The notes beneath the pieces are model-generated. The model was not told the DNA's origin. It ran no database searches and worked only from the letters and a program-made list of their open reading frames with translations. A DNA stretch of 64,000 nt. Origin: Nocardia rhizosphaerihabitans (GTDB lineage Bacteria; Actinomycetota; Actinomycetes; Mycobacteriales; Mycobacteriaceae). Where the stretch lies: the NCBI RefSeq assembly GCF_014646295.1, contig NZ_BMNE01000009.1, positions 124,001-188,000 of the forward strand, written 5' to 3'. Shown piece after piece: positions 41,056 to 50,206 of this stretch (its first letter is position 1; each line of letters opens with the position of its first letter). The position numbers and the translations under genes were made by a program.

Positions 41056-42315
41056 TCACCGCCCCTGCATGTACTTGGCGAGCTCGAGCCGGCCCACGAC
41101 ATCCAGATGCACCTCGTCGGGCCCATCGGCCAGCCGCACCGCCCGCGCGGTCGTCCACGCCGCCGACAACGGCACATCATCGGAAAGCCCGGCACCACCG
41201 TGGATCTGCATGGCGAAATCGATGACCTCCTGCGCCATCATCGGCACGTGCGCCTTGATCTGGCTGATCTCGCTCAGCGCGCCGAAAGCGCCGACCGTGT
41301 CGAGCTTCCACGCCGCATTGAGCACCAGCAGCCGCGCCGCGTCGATCGCGATGCGCGCCTTGGCGATTCGCTCCCGGTTACCGCCCAGCTGGGCCAGCGG
41401 CCTGCCGAACGCCGTGCGCTCCACGCCACGGGCGCACGCCGCCGCGAGCGCGGACTCGGCCAGCCCGATCAGCCGCATGCAGTGATGAACGCGACCGGGA
41501 CCGAGCCTGCCCTGCGCGATCTCGAACGCGCGACCCGGCCCGAGCACGATGTTCTCGGCGGGCACCCGCACATCGGTGAACGACACCTCGCCGTGCCCGA
41601 ACGGCTCGTCGTAGCGGCCCATCGCGGGCAGCATCCGCTCGATCCGCACGCCGGGGGTGTCGACGGGGACGAGCACCATCGTGTGCCTGCGATGCTTCTC
41701 GGCCTCGGGATAGGTGAGGCCCATGAAGATGATGACGGCGCAGTCGCGATGGCCGATGCCGGTGGTCCACCACTTGCGGCCGTTGATCACGACGTCCTCG
41801 CCGTCGAGCATCGCGGTCGCCGCCATATTCGTCGCGTCGGAGGACGCGACGTCGGGTTCGGTCATGCCGAACGCCGAACGAATGGTGCCGTCCAGCAACG
41901 GTTCCAGCCACCGCTGTCGCTGGGCCGGAGTACCGAACTGGAGCAGCACCTCCATGTTCCCGGAATCCGGTGCGTTGCAATTGAAGACATGCGGAGCCAG
42001 GAACGAGCGCCCGGTCTCCTCGGCGATCGGCGCGTAGTCGACATTGGTCAGGCCGGTGCCGCCGTCGGTGCCGAACCGCGCGGCGTACTCGCCTGCGTGC
42101 GCCGCGGGCAGGAACAGATTCCACAATCCCGCCGCGCGCGCCTTCGTCCGCAACTCGGTGAGCACGGGCAGCGGATTCCACGGGTCAGCGCCGGAATCGC
42201 GCAGGGCGGCGACGCTGCGGTGGTAGTCCGCCTCGATCGGGGTGATCTCCTCGGCGATGAAACCGCGGACCCGGTCGACGAGACCCGTGGCGCGGACGCT
42301 GGGGGCGAAGTCCAT
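41056..42315 (-). CDS. Acyl-CoA dehydrogenase, ACAD10/11-like
   Basis: A 419-residue FAD flavoenzyme: AFGMTEPDVASSDATNM contacts flavin, GRKWWTTGIGH follows, and the C-terminal helices read MQIHGGAGLSDDVPL. The extended N-terminal arm (MDFAPSVRATGLVDRVRGFI) and association with an APH-like kinase match the ACAD10/11 type. In those systems the kinase phosphorylates a 4-hydroxyacyl-CoA and the dehydrogenase domain eliminates phosphate. Here the kinase partner is broken. It starts at ATG 42315 and is preceded by the SMP-30 gene on the same strand. Confidence 0.92.
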   Translation of the reverse strand: MDFAPSVRATGLVDRVRGFIAEEITPIEADYHRSVAALRDSGADPWNPLPVLTELRTKARAAGLWNLFLPAAHAGEYAARFGTDGGTGLTNVDYAPIAEETGRSFLAPHVFNCNAPDSGNMEVLLQFGTPAQRQRWLEPLLDGTIRSAFGMTEPDVASSDATNMAATAMLDGEDVVINGRKWWTTGIGHRDCAVIIFMGLTYPEAEKHRRHTMVLVPVDTPGVRIERMLPAMGRYDEPFGHGEVSFTDVRVPAENIVLGPGRAFEIAQGRLGPGRVHHCMRLIGLAESALAAACARGVERTAFGRPLAQLGGNRERIAKARIAIDAARLLVLNAAWKLDTVGAFGALSEISQIKAHVPMMAQEVIDFAMQIHGGAGLSDDVPLSAAWTTARAVRLADGPDEVHLDVVGRLELAKYMQGR

Positions 42316-42348
42316 ATCGTCTGCTTTCGGTGAAGGGGAACGGGGCGC

Positions 42349-43272
42349 TCAGGCCGGAATGCGGGTCACCGCGAGGGCGGCCTCGTCGAGACTGCCGAGG
42401 ACGAGGGTGCCGTGCGCTTCGGCGACACCGGTGACCATGGCGTAGGCCGCGCCGTCGCGCTGGAGATCGTGGACGAGGGTTCCGTCCTGATCGACCGCGA
42501 TCACCCAGGCGGTGCGCACCGGCCGTGGCATGAGTCGATCGGGCAACTGCCACAGCAGTTTTCGCACGAGGCCAGGTTGTGGCAGCAGCAGGTCGAGCAG
42601 TGGGTTGCGTGGCGAGACCAGGGTGACCCAGATCAGGCCGTCGCTGCCGAGGGCGATGTTGTCGGGGAAGCCGGGCAGGTTGTCGATCAGTACCTCGCGC
42701 GTACCGGCCTTCGGGCCGCGCAACCAGTACCGGTCGAGCCGGTAGGCGCCGGTCTCGGCGACGATCAGCGAGGCGCGATCGGGTGCGAAGGCGACGCCGT
42801 TGGCGAAGTGCAGACCGTCGAGCAGGGTGTCCACCGTGCCGTCGGGGGAGTAGCGCAGCAGGCGGCCGGTGCCGGAATGTTCGAGCATGTCGCCCATCCA
42901 CTGATCCAGCGGCCATCGACGCGACGACGCGGTGAAGTAGATGGTGCCGTCAGCGGGATCCTGCACGACATTGCTGGCCATGTTCAGCGGCACACCCTCG
43001 ATCGCGTCGACGAGAACATCGACCTCGGTCCCGGTGCCCGGCCAGCGCAGCAGGCCACGGTGCGCGTCGCAGATGAGCAGCGAACCATCACTACCCGCGC
43101 ATAGACCGAGCGGGCGACCACCGGTGTTCAGAACCGTCTCGACGGCCCCTGAAGTGAGGTCGACACGCAGGATCCGGCCGTCGCCGATTCCGGTGTAGGC
43201 GAGGCCTTCGGTGCCGATGACCACGTCTTCGGGTCCGACGCCGGGGAGTTCGATACGTCGTACGGCGGGCAT
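42349..43272 (-). CDS. SMP-30/gluconolactonase-like beta-propeller protein
   Basis: A 307-residue six-bladed propeller enzyme. Blade-type repeats include GPEDVVIGTEGLAYTGIGDG, GSLLICDAHRGLLRW and NGVAFAPDRASLIVAETGAY, and NIALGSDGLIWVTLVSPRNP carries a likely metal asparagine/aspartate. These enzymes hydrolyse lactones or strictosidine-like esters. Start ATG 43272 is chosen because the protein begins at PAVRRIELPG; an upstream ATG at 43341 would overlap the divergent PucR gene. It stands 33 bases before the acyl-CoA dehydrogenase and probably feeds the same pathway. Confidence 0.85.
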   Translation of the reverse strand: MPAVRRIELPGVGPEDVVIGTEGLAYTGIGDGRILRVDLTSGAVETVLNTGGRPLGLCAGSDGSLLICDAHRGLLRWPGTGTEVDVLVDAIEGVPLNMASNVVQDPADGTIYFTASSRRWPLDQWMGDMLEHSGTGRLLRYSPDGTVDTLLDGLHFANGVAFAPDRASLIVAETGAYRLDRYWLRGPKAGTREVLIDNLPGFPDNIALGSDGLIWVTLVSPRNPLLDLLLPQPGLVRKLLWQLPDRLMPRPVRTAWVIAVDQDGTLVHDLQRDGAAYAMVTGVAEAHGTLVLGSLDEAALAVTRIPA

Positions 43273-43339
43273 CGGTGGGGAACTCTGCCGTGTACCTGCC
43301 CGTGGTGTTGCCGTCGGCGGTGACCAGCGAACCGGTTCC

Positions 43340-44644
43340 ATGCGCGACCCTGACCCAACACCATCACCCATCGTGCCTCCCAACGCTGTGCGTGTGCAGA
43401 TGCAATTCTCGACGCCGGTCGGCAGCATTGAAATGGGCGCGGAGACCGAGTTTGATGTGCATATGCACATCGGCAGGCCAGTGCCGGCCCTCCCGCTGGG
43501 ACCACACCGCCGCAAGATCGCGGCCCAGATCGCGGCAATGATCGCGGAGATGGACCCCGAGCTGAACGAGATCGCGGCGGACCTGACCCGGCTGTACCGC
43601 GAGCACATCCCCGTCTACGACCAGGTCGACGCGAGCTCGATCGAGAACAACACCCGCGCGGTGCTGCGCATCGTCGTCGCCCAGCTCGGCGACTCGCAAG
43701 CACAGCACGCGGGCTTCGACGAGCTCACCACCCTCGCCAGAACCTGGGCCGACCAGCAGATCCCCCTCGACCTGGTGGCGCACAGCCTCCAGATCGGCGC
43801 GCGCCGGATCTTCGAACTGATCCGCCGTCGCGCCGCGGCCCGTGACATCCCCGCCGCCGAGATCGACGAGATGCAGGACCTCACCTGGGAATGGGCGACT
43901 GCCTCAGCCACCGCCGTGCACGTCGTGGCGCAGGAGCGGGCCGTGGCCGGGGCCGCCCGCCGCGCGGATTTCCTGCGCAGCCTCGTCGACGGCACCCTCT
44001 CACCCGCCGTGCTGCTCGTCGACGCCCGCGACCACCGCCTCGACCCGGAGCATCGCTACCGGATCGCCTGCGCCGCATGGAATGAAACAGCCGCCACCAC
44101 CGACCTGCTCGCCGCCCTGCGGGCCCGTGGATCGACGGCGGAACTCCCGGTCGTGGACACGGTGGTCGACCAGCACGTCGTCGCGCTGCTGCCACGCACC
44201 CCGGATTCGCTGCCGGACGAGAGCGTGGTCGCCCTGGGATCCGCTGTGCTGCTCGGCGATGCCCCGGCGTCCTATCGCCAGGCCCGGCGCGCGCTCGATC
44301 TGGCTGTGCGCCACGGCCGCCGCGGTCTGGTCGATCTGGGATCCCTCGGCCCGCTACCACTGCTCGGGGCGGCCGAGGACGTCGCGCAGCTGCTCGAAGA
44401 CAAACACCTCGAGCCGCTGCGCCGCCACGGTGGTGCGGCCGGGGAGATCCTCGGAACCGTCGAAACCTATCTCGACTGCGACCGGCGCATCGACGACACC
44501 GCGGCCGCGCTGTACCTGCACCGCAACACCGTTCGCAACCGGCTCACCCGCTTCGCCGAGCTCACCGGCCTCGACCTCGACCGCACCGACGATCTCGTCG
44601 TCGCGTGGTGGCTGCTGCATCGCGAGCAGTCGCCACCTCGCTGA
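43340..44644 (+). CDS. PucR-family transcriptional regulator
   Basis: A 434-residue regulator with the PucR C-terminal helix-turn-helix (VETYLDCDRRIDDTAAALY, LHRNTVRNRLTRFAEL). The N-terminal half has a helical RsbT/CdaR-like sensor (RTWADQQIPLDLVAHSLQIG). It is divergent from the SMP-30 operon, with only 67 bases between starts, so it likely controls that operon as well as itself. ATG 43340 gives a Pro-rich start; later ATG/GTG codons near 43400 cannot be excluded. Confidence 0.9.
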   Translation: MRDPDPTPSPIVPPNAVRVQMQFSTPVGSIEMGAETEFDVHMHIGRPVPALPLGPHRRKIAAQIAAMIAEMDPELNEIAADLTRLYREHIPVYDQVDASSIENNTRAVLRIVVAQLGDSQAQHAGFDELTTLARTWADQQIPLDLVAHSLQIGARRIFELIRRRAAARDIPAAEIDEMQDLTWEWATASATAVHVVAQERAVAGAARRADFLRSLVDGTLSPAVLLVDARDHRLDPEHRYRIACAAWNETAATTDLLAALRARGSTAELPVVDTVVDQHVVALLPRTPDSLPDESVVALGSAVLLGDAPASYRQARRALDLAVRHGRRGLVDLGSLGPLPLLGAAEDVAQLLEDKHLEPLRRHGGAAGEILGTVETYLDCDRRIDDTAAALYLHRNTVRNRLTRFAELTGLDLDRTDDLVVAWWLLHREQSPPR

Positions 44645-44654
44645 CCATTGGCGA

Positions 44655-45452
44655 TCAGGGCTTGCGGGCGACCGCGCCGTACGCCGAGATCGGACGGACC
44701 TCGCCCACCTCGGTGCCCTCCGCCTGCCACTGGGTGATCGACGTGAAGCCGGGCTCCACCAGCTCCAAACCGTCGAACACGGCGCGGATCTGGGCCTGCG
44801 GCCGCGGGATGTACGGTGTGCCGCCGGTGCCGGTGTAGTTCTCACACAGCGTCACGTAGGCCTGGCTGTCGTCGGTGCCGTCCCACATGATCAGGTGGCT
44901 GCCCGACGGCACCGCCCCGAGGACGGTCCGGACGATCCGCAGCAGGTCGTCGTAGGTCCTGGCGTGACCGAGCACGCCCATGAACATCACCGCGATCGGC
45001 TCGTTGAAGTTCAAGACGTTGCGCGCGTCGGCGATGATCTGTTCGGGATCGTGGAAATCGGCGTCGATGTAGGTGGTGACGCCCTCGGGGGTGGTGCTGG
45101 TCAGCAGCGCCCGCGCATGGGTGAGTACCAGCGGATCGTTGTCCACGTACACTACGCGGGCATCGGGAGTGACGCCCTGGGCGACCTCGTGGGTGTTCTG
45201 CATCGTCGGCAGTCCGGTGCCGATGTCGAGGAACTGGCGGATGCCACGCTCGCGCGCCAGGAACCGGACGGCCCTGATCAGGAACTGCCGCGACTGCACG
45301 GCCATGGTCGAGATGTCCGGGTCGACGGCCAGACCCGCGTCACCGGCGATCTTGTCGATCTCGTAGTGGTCCTTGCCGCCCATCCAGTAGTTCCAGATCC
45401 GCGCCGAATGCGGAATGTCGGTCCGGATCACCGGGGTGTGCACGTCGGCCAT
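44655..45452 (-). CDS. SAM-dependent methyltransferase, DUF574/PF04672 type
   Basis: A 265-residue protein of the actinobacterial DUF574 family. HSARIWNYWMGGKDHYEIDK is its N-terminal signature, QFLDIGTGLPTMQNTHEVAQ is the SAM-binding loop and RVVYVDNDPLVLTHARALL binds the ribose. The substrate is not known for most members. ATG 45452 has AGAGGAG close upstream. It converges with the PucR gene with 10 bases between stops. Confidence 0.93.
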   Translation of the reverse strand: MADVHTPVIRTDIPHSARIWNYWMGGKDHYEIDKIAGDAGLAVDPDISTMAVQSRQFLIRAVRFLARERGIRQFLDIGTGLPTMQNTHEVAQGVTPDARVVYVDNDPLVLTHARALLTSTTPEGVTTYIDADFHDPEQIIADARNVLNFNEPIAVMFMGVLGHARTYDDLLRIVRTVLGAVPSGSHLIMWDGTDDSQAYVTLCENYTGTGGTPYIPRPQAQIRAVFDGLELVEPGFTSITQWQAEGTEVGEVRPISAYGAVARKP

Positions 45453-45628
45453 ACGCCTCGCTCCTCTGCAAGTGTGACAGCGGTGCCCATCCCGGGGAAG
45501 GAACCGTCGGCGGGACAGCACCTGATCTGTTGCGACAGTACAAGATTCACGCCACCCCTGGGTGGTGGATCGGGCAGGCGCCGAATTGTGGCCGCACGCT
45601 CCCGAATTCGCGGTCGCTTCGGGCCTGG

Positions 45629-46429
45629 TCAGGTGGGTAGATCGCCCGGCCGCAGGTGAACGGGATGGGCCGCGGTGAGGCTGTTGTACAGCACGCTGAG
45701 ATCGAGCGAATCGACCGCGCCGCGCTTGGGCTGCGGGCCGCGATCGACCTGGCGGTGCAGGGCTTCCATCTTCTCGTCGAGCTGGGTGGCCACCTCGGCG
45801 GCCTGCGCCAGGTCGCTGCGCAGGTTCGGGGGGACCTCGCCGCGGTACTTGTAGTAGATCTTGTGCTCGAGGCTGGCCCAGAAGTCCATCGCGATGGTGC
45901 GGATCTGGATCTCGACCGGGATCCGTTCGGTGCGATCGGAGCGGAACACCGGGATCGACACGATCAGGTGCAGGCTCTGATAGCCGTTCGGCTTGCGGTG
46001 GGTGATGTAGTCGCGCTCCTCCAGGACGGTGATGTCCTCCTGGCCGACCAGCATGGCCCTGATCGTGTCGATATCGGAGATGAAGCTGCAGACCACCCGG
46101 ACACCGGCGATATCGAGCACGTTCTCCCGGATCGCGGCGAGATTCATCGCGTAGTTCTTGCGCCGGACCTTCTCCAGCACGCTCTCCGGCGACTTCAGCC
46201 GCGACCGCACATGCTCGATGGGGTTGTACTCGTGCGCGTTGTTGAAGTCCTCACGCAGGATATCGATCTTGGTGGTGACCTCGTCGATTGCGAACTTGTA
46301 GCCGAGCATGAAGTCGACGAACTGTTCCCGCAGCAACCGGAGGTCGTCGATCACGACCCGCTCCCCGTTGTGGGGCGGGCCGTCGTCGATGGTGAGCTGA
46401 TCCGGTTGCCAAGGTTTCATCGAGTCCAT
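45629..46429 (-). CDS. Small alarmone synthetase ((p)ppGpp synthetase, RelA/SpoT-like)
   Basis: A 266-residue single-domain synthetase. All key motifs are present: RSRLKSPESVLEKVRRK, DIAGVRVVCSF, the ATP/GTP loop HRKPNGYQSLHLIV, VEIQIRT and FWASLEHKIYYKY. There is no hydrolase, TGS or ACT domain. It should transfer pyrophosphate from ATP to GDP/GTP. ATG 46429 or ATG 46420 could start it. Two short genes, the second coding a one-helix membrane protein, precede it on the same strand and may regulate or antagonise it. Confidence 0.93.
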   Translation of the reverse strand: MDSMKPWQPDQLTIDDGPPHNGERVVIDDLRLLREQFVDFMLGYKFAIDEVTTKIDILREDFNNAHEYNPIEHVRSRLKSPESVLEKVRRKNYAMNLAAIRENVLDIAGVRVVCSFISDIDTIRAMLVGQEDITVLEERDYITHRKPNGYQSLHLIVSIPVFRSDRTERIPVEIQIRTIAMDFWASLEHKIYYKYRGEVPPNLRSDLAQAAEVATQLDEKMEALHRQVDRGPQPKRGAVDSLDLSVLYNSLTAAHPVHLRPGDLPT

Positions 46430-46582
46430 TGTGCCTGTTCCGCCGCGAGCGCCGCCGCCGCACCAGGTAGAGCCCGTTTACGAGTCGACGTGGCGGCAGG
46501 CGCAGCGGCTGGTTCCACCGCGCCGCTGGTCCTCGTCGGGTTCGGTGTACGCCTCGCCGCGGAATCCTGACGATCCGGACGA

Positions 46583-46750
46583 TCAGCCGGCGCGCTCGTC
46601 CGTTCGCGCCACGCCATCGCGCTCCGCGACGACCGGCCGCCGGTGCAGTTCGAGCCAGTAGATGACGACCACGACGGCGTATCCGGCCAGCAGCGAGCAC
46701 AGTGCGAGCACGCAGAGTCCGACCAGCACCGCCAATGCCGTGCCGATCAC
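46583..46750 (-). CDS. Small single-pass membrane protein, 55 residues
   Basis: GTG 46750 overlaps the stop of the upstream 90-residue gene as GTGA, with GGAGG just upstream. The frame reads VIGTALAVLVGLCVLALCSL then LAGYAVVVVIYWLELHRRP and a charged tail ending at TGA 46583. It has one long hydrophobic helix and a cytosolic tail. The overlap and ribosome site make it credible although it is short. It lies 153 bases upstream of the alarmone synthetase on the same strand. Function unknown. Confidence 0.6.
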   Translation of the reverse strand: MIGTALAVLVGLCVLALCSLLAGYAVVVVIYWLELHRRPVVAERDGVARTDERAG

Positions 46751-47019
46751 CACTTCCTCCCGGCAGACCGGCGCTGGTCCTTCCGAAGCCGGTCTGCCCG
46801 TGCCCGCCTGGCCGCATCCGCCAGATCGGCGATGTCGAAGGCCAGTGAACGCCCCTCCCGTAGCAATTCGCGGCCAGAGGCGGACGCCGCCCGCCCGATC
46901 TCCCCCTGGCGAGCGACCACCGCGGCCCGCACTTCCCGCGCGAACTCGCCGATCGCCTGCCGATCTTCCGCGGTCTTCTCGACCAAGGCGCCTACCATCG
47001 CCGACACCAGCAACCTCAT
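46747..47019 (-). CDS. Hypothetical helical protein, 90 residues
   Basis: From ATG 47019: MRLLVSAMVGALVEKTAEDR and then a nearly continuous charged helix (AAVVARQGEIGRAASASGRE) ending RRSAGRKW at TGA 46747. The heptad-like pattern suggests a coiled coil. A GTG nine bases upstream is an alternative start. The stop overlaps the start of the small membrane protein. A near-perfect 16-base palindrome sits 26 bases upstream. I recognise no family. Confidence 0.55.
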   Translation of the reverse strand: MRLLVSAMVGALVEKTAEDRQAIGEFAREVRAAVVARQGEIGRAASASGRELLREGRSLAFDIADLADAARRARADRLRKDQRRSAGRKW

Positions 47020-47044
47020 CGCCGCCACCCCGCTGAACTGTTGA

Positions 47045-47060
47045 GTGAACAATTGTGCAC
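47045..47060. promoter_or_regulatory. Near-palindrome GTGAACAATTGTGCAC
   Basis: 16 bases, symmetric except for one mismatched pair, centred on ACAATTGT and 26 bases before the 90-residue gene. The position fits an operator for the short-gene/alarmone-synthetase unit. It is also the only distinct feature in the 333-base gap 47020-47352. Confidence 0.4.
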
Positions 47061-47352
47061 TGACTTCGTCCACGTTATCCGGTAACGGCAGTACCGACAA
47101 CCTTAGCTTGCTGCGGGACGGTCGAATTCGCCGAGGCGGGGCCAACATCGCCAAGCTCGGCCTGCAATTCGAGAACATCCTCACCCGCGGATTGGTGCAG
47201 TACGTGTTCCAGATCTGTTGTCCGCGATGTCTTCTGGAAGAGCGAGCCCGCCCGCACCACTCGCTCCCGTACACGCTGACCGGCACCGCCGGGGAGGAAT
47301 CGCCGGCCCGCGCCCGTCGCGCAGGGGGGCGAGGAGGCGCGGGCGGCGCACG

Positions 47353-48510
47353 TCAGAGGAAGCGGGCGATGAGGTCCTTCATGACCTCGTTGGCGCCGGC
47401 GTAGATGCGCGAGATGCGGCCGTCGGCCCACATTCGGGCGATCGGGTACTCCTCCATGTAGCCGTAGCCACCGTGTAGCTGGACGCACCGGTCGATCACC
47501 TGGGACTGCTGATCGGTGGTCCAGTACTTGACCATCGCGGCGGTTTTGACGTCCAGAGCGCCGCGCAGGTGCTTGTCTACGGCGGAGTCGACAAACGTGC
47601 GTACCACCTCGGCGATCGTCGCGCACTCGGCCAGCTCGAACCTGGTGTTCTGCATGGCGAACAGTGGCTTGCCGAAAGCGTTGCGCTGCTTGACATACGC
47701 CAGCGTCTCGTCGACGGCCGCCTCGATCGCGGCAGCGGCCGCGACACCGCAGATCAGCCGCTCCTGGGGCAGCTGCTGCATGAGCTGGATGAAGCCCTCG
47801 CCCTCGGCGCCGAGCAGGTTCGCCTGCGGCACACGCAGGCCGTCGAAGAACAGCTCGGTGGTGTCCTGGCCCTTCTGGCCGATTTTCTTGAGCAGCCTGC
47901 CGCGCTCGAAGCCGGGGGTGTCGTCGGAAACCTCGGCGACCACCAGCGAGACTCCCTTGGCGCCCTGGGTCGGATCGGTCTTGACCGCGATGATCAGCAG
48001 GTCGCAGTTGCGGCCGTTGGAGATGAAGGTCTTGGCGCCGGTGATCAGGTAGTCGTCGCCGTCCTTGACCGCCTTGGTCGCGATGTTCTGCAGGTCGGAG
48101 CCGGTGCCGGGCTCGGTCATGGCGATGGCCCCGATCCACTCGCCCGAGGCGAGCTTGGGCAGCCAGCGCTTCTTGTTCTCCTCCGAGGCGTAGGCGAGGA
48201 TGTAGTGGGGCACGATGCCGGTGTGCACGCCGAGCTGCATGGCCGAATCGCCGCCCTTGACCTGTTCGGTGAACAGCACGGCCTCGTGGGCGAAGGTGCC
48301 GCCGCCACCGCCGTACTCCTCGGGGATCGACATGCACAACAGGCCGAGCTCGCCGGCCTTGCGGTAGACCTCCCGGCTCGGGAAGCCCTGCGCGGCGAAC
48401 TCCTCGCGGTGCGGCGCGACGGTGTTCGCGAAGAAGTTGCGGGCCAGTTCGGCCAGGCCTTGCAGCTCCGACTCGGCGTCGGTGCCGCGGTCGGTATCGG
48501 CGGTGCTCAT
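47353..48510 (-). CDS. Acyl-CoA dehydrogenase
   Basis: A 385-residue medium-sized FAD dehydrogenase. IAMTEPGTGSDLQNIATKAV and KTFISNGRNCDLLIIAVKTD form the flavin site, and the C-terminus reads QLHGGYGYMEEYPIARMWAD, then IYAGANEVMKDLI. The catalytic base lies in this last helix region. The substrate chain length cannot be told. ATG 48510 has GAGAGGAA about 6 bases upstream. It is divergent from the mmsA operon and shares its 190-base control region, so the two may be co-regulated. Confidence 0.93.
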   Translation of the reverse strand: MSTADTDRGTDAESELQGLAELARNFFANTVAPHREEFAAQGFPSREVYRKAGELGLLCMSIPEEYGGGGGTFAHEAVLFTEQVKGGDSAMQLGVHTGIVPHYILAYASEENKKRWLPKLASGEWIGAIAMTEPGTGSDLQNIATKAVKDGDDYLITGAKTFISNGRNCDLLIIAVKTDPTQGAKGVSLVVAEVSDDTPGFERGRLLKKIGQKGQDTTELFFDGLRVPQANLLGAEGEGFIQLMQQLPQERLICGVAAAAAIEAAVDETLAYVKQRNAFGKPLFAMQNTRFELAECATIAEVVRTFVDSAVDKHLRGALDVKTAAMVKYWTTDQQSQVIDRCVQLHGGYGYMEEYPIARMWADGRISRIYAGANEVMKDLIARFL

Positions 48511-48561
48511 CGGGTTCCTCTCCCAGTTGTCGATGGACTTGCGCACCAGAGTGAGCACTTG

Positions 48562-48632
48562 TTGGCAGTCTGTCAATAGTTTGGCAAAGTGTTGACAAGG
48601 TGCCAATAGTGCTGCCATGGTATCAATTGATA
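48562..48632. promoter_or_regulatory. Operator-like elements between acyl-CoA dehydrogenase and mmsA
   Basis: The divergent gap contains TTGGCA at 48562-48567 and 48581-48586, the inverted TGCCAA at 48601-48606, and the perfect palindrome TATCAATTGATA at 48621-48632. This AT-rich cluster in high-GC surroundings marks the promoter/operator zone of both units. The TetR gene at the end of the operon (57494) is a candidate binder. Confidence 0.45.
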
Positions 48633-48700
48633 GGACATCCAACTATTGGATCACCTTTCAACTGCGCCCCCGGGTGCACCGACCCACGACAAGGACTGGC

Positions 48701-50200
48701 ATGGTTCGCGAACTCACCCACTTCATCGACGGACAGCACGTCAAGGGCGCTTCGGGCGCGTTCGGTGACGTGTTCGATCCGAACACCGGGCAGGTGCAGG
48801 CCAGGGTTCCGCTGGCGAGTACCGCCGAGGTCGAGGCGGTGATCGCCAACGCGGCCGCCGCGCAGCCGGTGTGGGCGGCGTTCAACCCGCAGAAGCGCGC
48901 CAGGGTCCTGATGAAGTTCCTGACCCTGGTCAACGACGAGATCGACAGTCTGGCGGCACTGCTGTCGTCGGAGCACGGCAAGACCATCGCCGACGCCAAG
49001 GGCGACATCCAGCGCGGCCTCGAGGTGATCGAGTTCGCCGTCGGCATCCCGCACCTGCTCAAGGGTGAGTACACCGAGAGCGCGGGCACCGGCATCGACG
49101 TGTACTCGATGCGTCAGCCGCTCGGCGTCGTCGCCGGCATCACCCCGTTCAACTTCCCGGCCATGATCCCGCTGTGGAAGGCCGGTCCGGCGCTGGCGTG
49201 CGGCAACGCGTTCGTGCTCAAGCCGTCCGAGCGCGACCCGTCGGTGCCGCTGCGCCTGGCCGAGCTGTTCCTGGAGGCGGGTCTGCCGCCGGGTGTGTTC
49301 AACGTGGTCAACGGCGGTAAGGAAGCCGTCGACACGATCCTGCACGACCCGCGGATCAAGGCCGTCGGCTTCGTCGGCTCGACCCCGATCGCGCAGTACA
49401 TCTACGAGACCGCGACCGCCAACGGCAAGCGGGCCCAGTGCTTCGGTGGCGCGAAGAACCACGCGATCGTGATGCCGGACGCCGACCTCGACGATGTCGC
49501 CGACCAGCTGATCGGCGCCGGCTACGGTTCCGCGGGCGAGCGCTGCATGGCGATCTCGGTGGCCGTGCCGGTGGGGGAGGAGACCGCCGACCGGCTGGTC
49601 GCCAAGCTGACCGAGCGGGTGCACAAGCTCAATGTCGGCCGGTCCGACGATCCGGGCGCCGATTTCGGTCCGCTGGTCGGGCGTGACGGCGTGGACCGGG
49701 TGAACAACTACGTCCAGATCGGTGTCGACGAGGGCGCCGAGCTGGTGGTCGACGGCCGCGGGCTGGTCGTCGAGGGCGCCGAGGACGGCTACTTCGTCGG
49801 CGCGAGCCTGTTCGACAAGGTCACCGCCGACATGCGGATCTACCAGGAGGAGATCTTCGGTCCCGTCGTGACCGTCGTCCGTGCCGACGACTACGAAGAG
49901 GGCCTGCGCCTGGCCAACGAGCACGAATACGGCAACGGCGTCGCCATTTTCACCCGCGACGGCGACACCGCCCGCGACTTCGCCACCCGCGTGCAGGTCG
50001 GCATGGTCGGCATCAACGTGCCGATCCCGGTGCCGATCGCCTACTACACCTTCGGCGGCTGGAAGCGTTCGGGCTTCGGTGATCTCAACCAGCACGGCCC
50101 GGATTCGATCCGCTTCTACACCAAGACCAAGACGGTGACCCAGCGCTGGCCCGCGGGGCTCAAGGAGTCCAACGCGTTCGTCATCCCGACGATGGACTGA
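48701..50200 (+). CDS. mmsA: Methylmalonate-semialdehyde dehydrogenase (CoA-acylating)
   Basis: A 499-residue CoA-dependent aldehyde dehydrogenase. GITPFNFPAMIPLWKAGPAL binds NAD, GGAKNHAIVMPDADLD is typical of MmsA, and the catalytic cysteine is Cys282 in GSAGERCMAISV. It converts methylmalonate semialdehyde to propionyl-CoA in valine and thymine breakdown. ATG 48701 begins VRELTHFIDGQHVKG, the usual start; upstream residues are not family-like. First gene of a seven-gene operon running to 57488. Confidence 0.96.
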   Translation: MVRELTHFIDGQHVKGASGAFGDVFDPNTGQVQARVPLASTAEVEAVIANAAAAQPVWAAFNPQKRARVLMKFLTLVNDEIDSLAALLSSEHGKTIADAKGDIQRGLEVIEFAVGIPHLLKGEYTESAGTGIDVYSMRQPLGVVAGITPFNFPAMIPLWKAGPALACGNAFVLKPSERDPSVPLRLAELFLEAGLPPGVFNVVNGGKEAVDTILHDPRIKAVGFVGSTPIAQYIYETATANGKRAQCFGGAKNHAIVMPDADLDDVADQLIGAGYGSAGERCMAISVAVPVGEETADRLVAKLTERVHKLNVGRSDDPGADFGPLVGRDGVDRVNNYVQIGVDEGAELVVDGRGLVVEGAEDGYFVGASLFDKVTADMRIYQEEIFGPVVTVVRADDYEEGLRLANEHEYGNGVAIFTRDGDTARDFATRVQVGMVGINVPIPVPIAYYTFGGWKRSGFGDLNQHGPDSIRFYTKTKTVTQRWPAGLKESNAFVIPTMD

Positions 50201-50206
50201 CCGGCC

